A stretch of DNA of 23,515 nucleotides from a virus. Shown in pieces: positions 21,091-23,515 of this stretch (the first letter of the stretch is position 1; every line of letters begins with the position of its first letter). A program made the translations under genes and the position numbers. The notes beneath the pieces were generated by a model. That model was given only the letters and a program-made list of their open reading frames with translations. It was not told where the DNA came from and searched no databases. Location: positions 1 through 23,515 of the IMG/VR virus record IMGVR_UViG_3300047392_000026. One strand, 5' to 3'.

Positions 21091-23515
21091 TTAGGCTCCT
21101 ACTGGTGTTAATGTTGTGATCAATGCCGCAGTCGACGGGGCAAACGCTGTAGCCGCATAAAACGGGAATGTGATGGCTGTATTATCGACAGCATAAGCAA
21201 TTTCCCAATAGTCAGTTGTGTTTGCTGAACTGATCAAATAGTTCCAGCCAACAATATTTGCGTTGCCTTTTGTGACATATACACGACCAGTTGAACCCAC
21301 AACATCCACACCGTTCTTACGCAACCAAATATAAGCAATGTGGTCACTACCGTTGTCGCTGTTGCTGGTTTGAACAGAGAACTGCAAGTTATACTTGCCA
21401 GCCGCTCCAGGAATCAATCTACTTGTGCTGCCAACTGTGGCAATGTTGGAGTCATCAGCAGTGCCCAATGGGAACACATACGCTGTATTAGCTGCCACTG
21501 GAGTAATAGTTGTGCTATAAGCAAACTGGCCAAACACACGGTTGTATATTAGGTTATCACCAGTGATGTTGGCAGTAGCACCTAAGTTTTTAAATGTCAC
21601 AGGGCCGCAGGAGAAAGTGCCGCCTGCGGCATTTAGACCCAGATAGTTAAATGTGTTAGTGCCACCTTGGAAGTTGTATTGATCGCTCTTGTAAGTCACT
21701 GCGGCTGCTGTGTGATCAATGATGCTAATACGATTACTTGTATTAGCAGGAGTTGCTGTTGGAAACGCACGAACTCTAAAACCACTGCTCATGTAAGCCG
21801 CAGTTGTTGTGACTGCTTGCGAACCACTTAAGGTTGGAGCAACTGAGTGTGGGATACCTAACACTAATGATGTCAGTGTTGGAACGCCACCAACTGGATA
21901 ATCACCACTGGTAATGTTGTTTAATCCACTAATACTCAACACACTATTGCGTCCATAAGCATATTTTGTTTGCCCACTAATAGTCAATGTCACAGCACAT
22001 CGTGTAATAGTCAAACCAATTGAAGTGCCTGGTGTTGTTGTAATAGGCAAGCCACCAGGTGTTGCTGATAGCGTTGCTGTTGTTGTGCCGTTAGTAGCAA
22101 TGATATAATAATCTTGGCCACCAGCAATACCAGTTGCTGATCCTATTAAAGTGCCTACCATTCTGATTGCTTGTCCAACTGCTGGAGTTGTTGCATTAAA
22201 TGACACTTGGCCTTTAGTTCCCGTCACTTGTAAGTTGCTAACCGTAGCACGGAAACTTGATACCGCAGTAATGTTTGCCGCAGGAAGTGTAAGTGTGCTA
22301 TCACTAAAGTTTTCAGCCGCATAAGATTGGATTTGAATACCGTGTAAAGTATTCATGCGACCACCTTGATAGATAGTGCCTACTCTATTACCAAAGTCAG
22401 ATGTGCAATAACCGTTAAAGTTCAATGTACCCAACACGTCGCCACTTAAAGTGGCACTTGGTGCTACTGAAGTAGTTCCAGTCCAGGGCAATGTAACACC
22501 TGAAACACTATTACCTCGTGCCATTTGTAAGTTCAAGGATGCGGCTGAGTTAGCCGCACTTAAACTATCTCCTTCAAAATGTGTATAAACTGCGTTGGCA
22601 CTATTACCAGCAAGACCGCTAATACTACTAACCGCACTATAACCATTATTATCACTTAACCAATTTAATACTGGGCTCGGAAATACATATGAATCATCGG
22701 GCGTTGCTTGCATTTCGCCTTTCAAGCGAACATTGGTGCGCAGACTCTTAACATACACTTCATTGCTGCCATTAACAGCAAGATCAACACCATTAGCAAC
22801 AGCACTACGAGCACGAGCGTTAGTAAAATATTGGTTAGTTCCTTCTGCTAAGTTGGTTGTTGTTTTAGTGGCTAATCTTGTATCAAAATCACTATTGGCA
22901 CGGGCAGTAGTGTAATATAAGTTGGTTGAGCCTTCTGTAATACCATCAGTTGAGGGCGTAGTGTAAGAAATAACACCAGTTGTACTATTATAACTTAGAG
23001 AACCACTTGTACTAATAGCACCACGAGCCAATGCGTCAGTATATTGAGTGATTGTATTGGTAATTACACCAGTAGTACTGTTATAGGAGATACCAGTGCC
23101 AGCACTTACCGATCCACGAGCACGAGTATCTGTATAATATAAATTTGTTCCTTCAGCAAGATCTGTTGTAGTCTTTTCTGCTAAGTGCCCATCAAATGCA
23201 GTTTCAAAATCAGCAGTGTTTAATTTTTGACCTAATGCACTTGTAACAGTTGTGGCAAAGTTGGCATCGTCACCCAATGCCGCAGCCAATTCATTTAATG
23301 TATCTAATGTTGCTGGAGCACTATCTACTAATGCCGCAACTGCACTATTGGCTGCACTTGTTGCGGCATTATCTGCGTAAGTTTTAGATGCAATTGTAGT
23401 ATCAACTGCAATAACGCCTGTAGTATTATCATACGCAATGCCTGTGCCTCCGCTGATAGCAGTACGAACACGCCCATCAGTGTAGTATAAGTTTGTGCCT
23501 TCGGCAAGATTGCTT
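21091..23515 (-). CDS. Tail fibre protein, 5' end outside the window
   Basis: The frame is open from the right edge (23515) to TAA at 21091, about 808 codons, with the N-terminus missing. The first visible part holds repeats of the type 'DLAEGTNLYYTDTRARGSVSAGTGISYNSTTGVIT', with copies at ~23515-23456, ~23166-23107, ~22950-22890 and ~22855-22795. This is a common trimeric shaft repeat in fibres of environmental phages. A Thr/Ser/Asn-rich middle contains VAPTLSGSQAVTTTAAY and similar beta segments. The last ~140 residues (AANTAYVFPLGTADDSNIATVG...KYNLQFSVQTSNSDNGSDHIAYIWLRKNGVDV...) look like a jelly-roll receptor-binding head. Known role: recognition of the host surface. It lies far from the J-like gene, on the other side of the replication genes. 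Confidence 0.85.
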   Translation of the reverse strand, partial: SNLAEGTNLYYTDGRVRTAISGGTGIAYDNTTGVIAVDTTIASKTYADNAATSAANSAVAALVDSAPATLDTLNELAAALGDDANFATTVTSALGQKLNTADFETAFDGHLAEKTTTDLAEGTNLYYTDTRARGSVSAGTGISYNSTTGVITNTITQYTDALARGAISTSGSLSYNSTTGVISYTTPSTDGITEGSTNLYYTTARANSDFDTRLATKTTTNLAEGTNQYFTNARARSAVANGVDLAVNGSNEVYVKSLRTNVRLKGEMQATPDDSYVFPSPVLNWLSDNNGYSAVSSISGLAGNSANAVYTHFEGDSLSAANSAASLNLQMARGNSVSGVTLPWTGTTSVAPSATLSGDVLGTLNFNGYCTSDFGNRVGTIYQGGRMNTLHGIQIQSYAAENFSDSTLTLPAANITAVSSFRATVSNLQVTGTKGQVSFNATTPAVGQAIRMVGTLIGSATGIAGGQDYYIIATNGTTTATLSATPGGLPITTTPGTSIGLTITRCAVTLTISGQTKYAYGRNSVLSISGLNNITSGDYPVGGVPTLTSLVLGIPHSVAPTLSGSQAVTTTAAYMSSGFRVRAFPTATPANTSNRISIIDHTAAAVTYKSDQYNFQGGTNTFNYLGLNAAGGTFSCGPVTFKNLGATANITGDNLIYNRVFGQFAYSTTITPVAANTAYVFPLGTADDSNIATVGSTSRLIPGAAGKYNLQFSVQTSNSDNGSDHIAYIWLRKNGVDVVGSTGRVYVTKGNANIVGWNYLISSANTTDYWEIAYAVDNTAITFPFYAATAFAPSTAALITTLTPVGA

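Overview
The window looks like part of the genome of a tailed double-stranded DNA phage (Caudoviricetes) with a siphovirus-type, lambda-style tail. It could also be the matching part of a prophage, but no integrase, repressor or bacterial gene is visible. The sequence is AT-rich and every convincing gene is on the minus strand, so transcription runs from high to low coordinates. The host cannot be named. The tail-fibre repeat style and several small protein families remind me of phages from aquatic bacteria, but that is an impression, not proof.

In transcription order (right to left): (1) 23515-19499 holds the C-terminal part of a long repeat-containing tail fibre, two small overlapping reading frames, a holin-like coiled-coil/TM protein, a protein with two helix-turn-helix (HTH) units and a small hypothetical protein. 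(2) 19498-15454 is a replication and homing block: a GIY-YIG nuclease behind a sigma70-like promoter, a ~200-nt highly structured non-coding stretch, a small protein, an archaeo-eukaryotic-type primase and an SF3-like helicase. (3) 15453-14851 holds a large inverted repeat built from six GTGTAG units (possible origin), a 95-aa unknown protein, and a hairpin-rich intergenic segment. That segment carries 24 nt matching 22/24 bases of the universal helix-69 region of 23S rRNA (the I-CeuI site). (4) 14850-11655 is packaging: small terminase, a small unknown protein, a DPPY DNA methyltransferase and the large terminase. (5) 11628-7114 is the head and connector: portal, scaffold, major capsid protein, two joining proteins and the putative tail tube protein, ended by a cUUCGg-loop terminator. 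(6) 7028-1 is the tail: a 56-aa gene, tail chaperone G with a GT fusion through an exact lambda-type GGGAAAG slippery site, a gp10-like protein, the tape measure protein, two distal tail proteins, a GNAT acetyltransferase and a J-like tail tip protein that runs out of the window.

Two strong hairpin terminators (14869-14901 and 7065-7090) are each followed within 3-4 nt by the same decamer GAGCTAAATA. Related TAAATA boxes sit at other gene boundaries, so the phage may punctuate transcription with 'terminator plus T4-late-like promoter' units. The most unusual points are the 23S rRNA H69-like (and, on the transcribed strand, anti-H69) segment, the structured pseudoknotted region beside the GIY-YIG nuclease, and the iteron-like inverted repeat next to the helicase gene. 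No tRNA, CRISPR array or insertion sequence was seen, and no endolysin gene was recognised.
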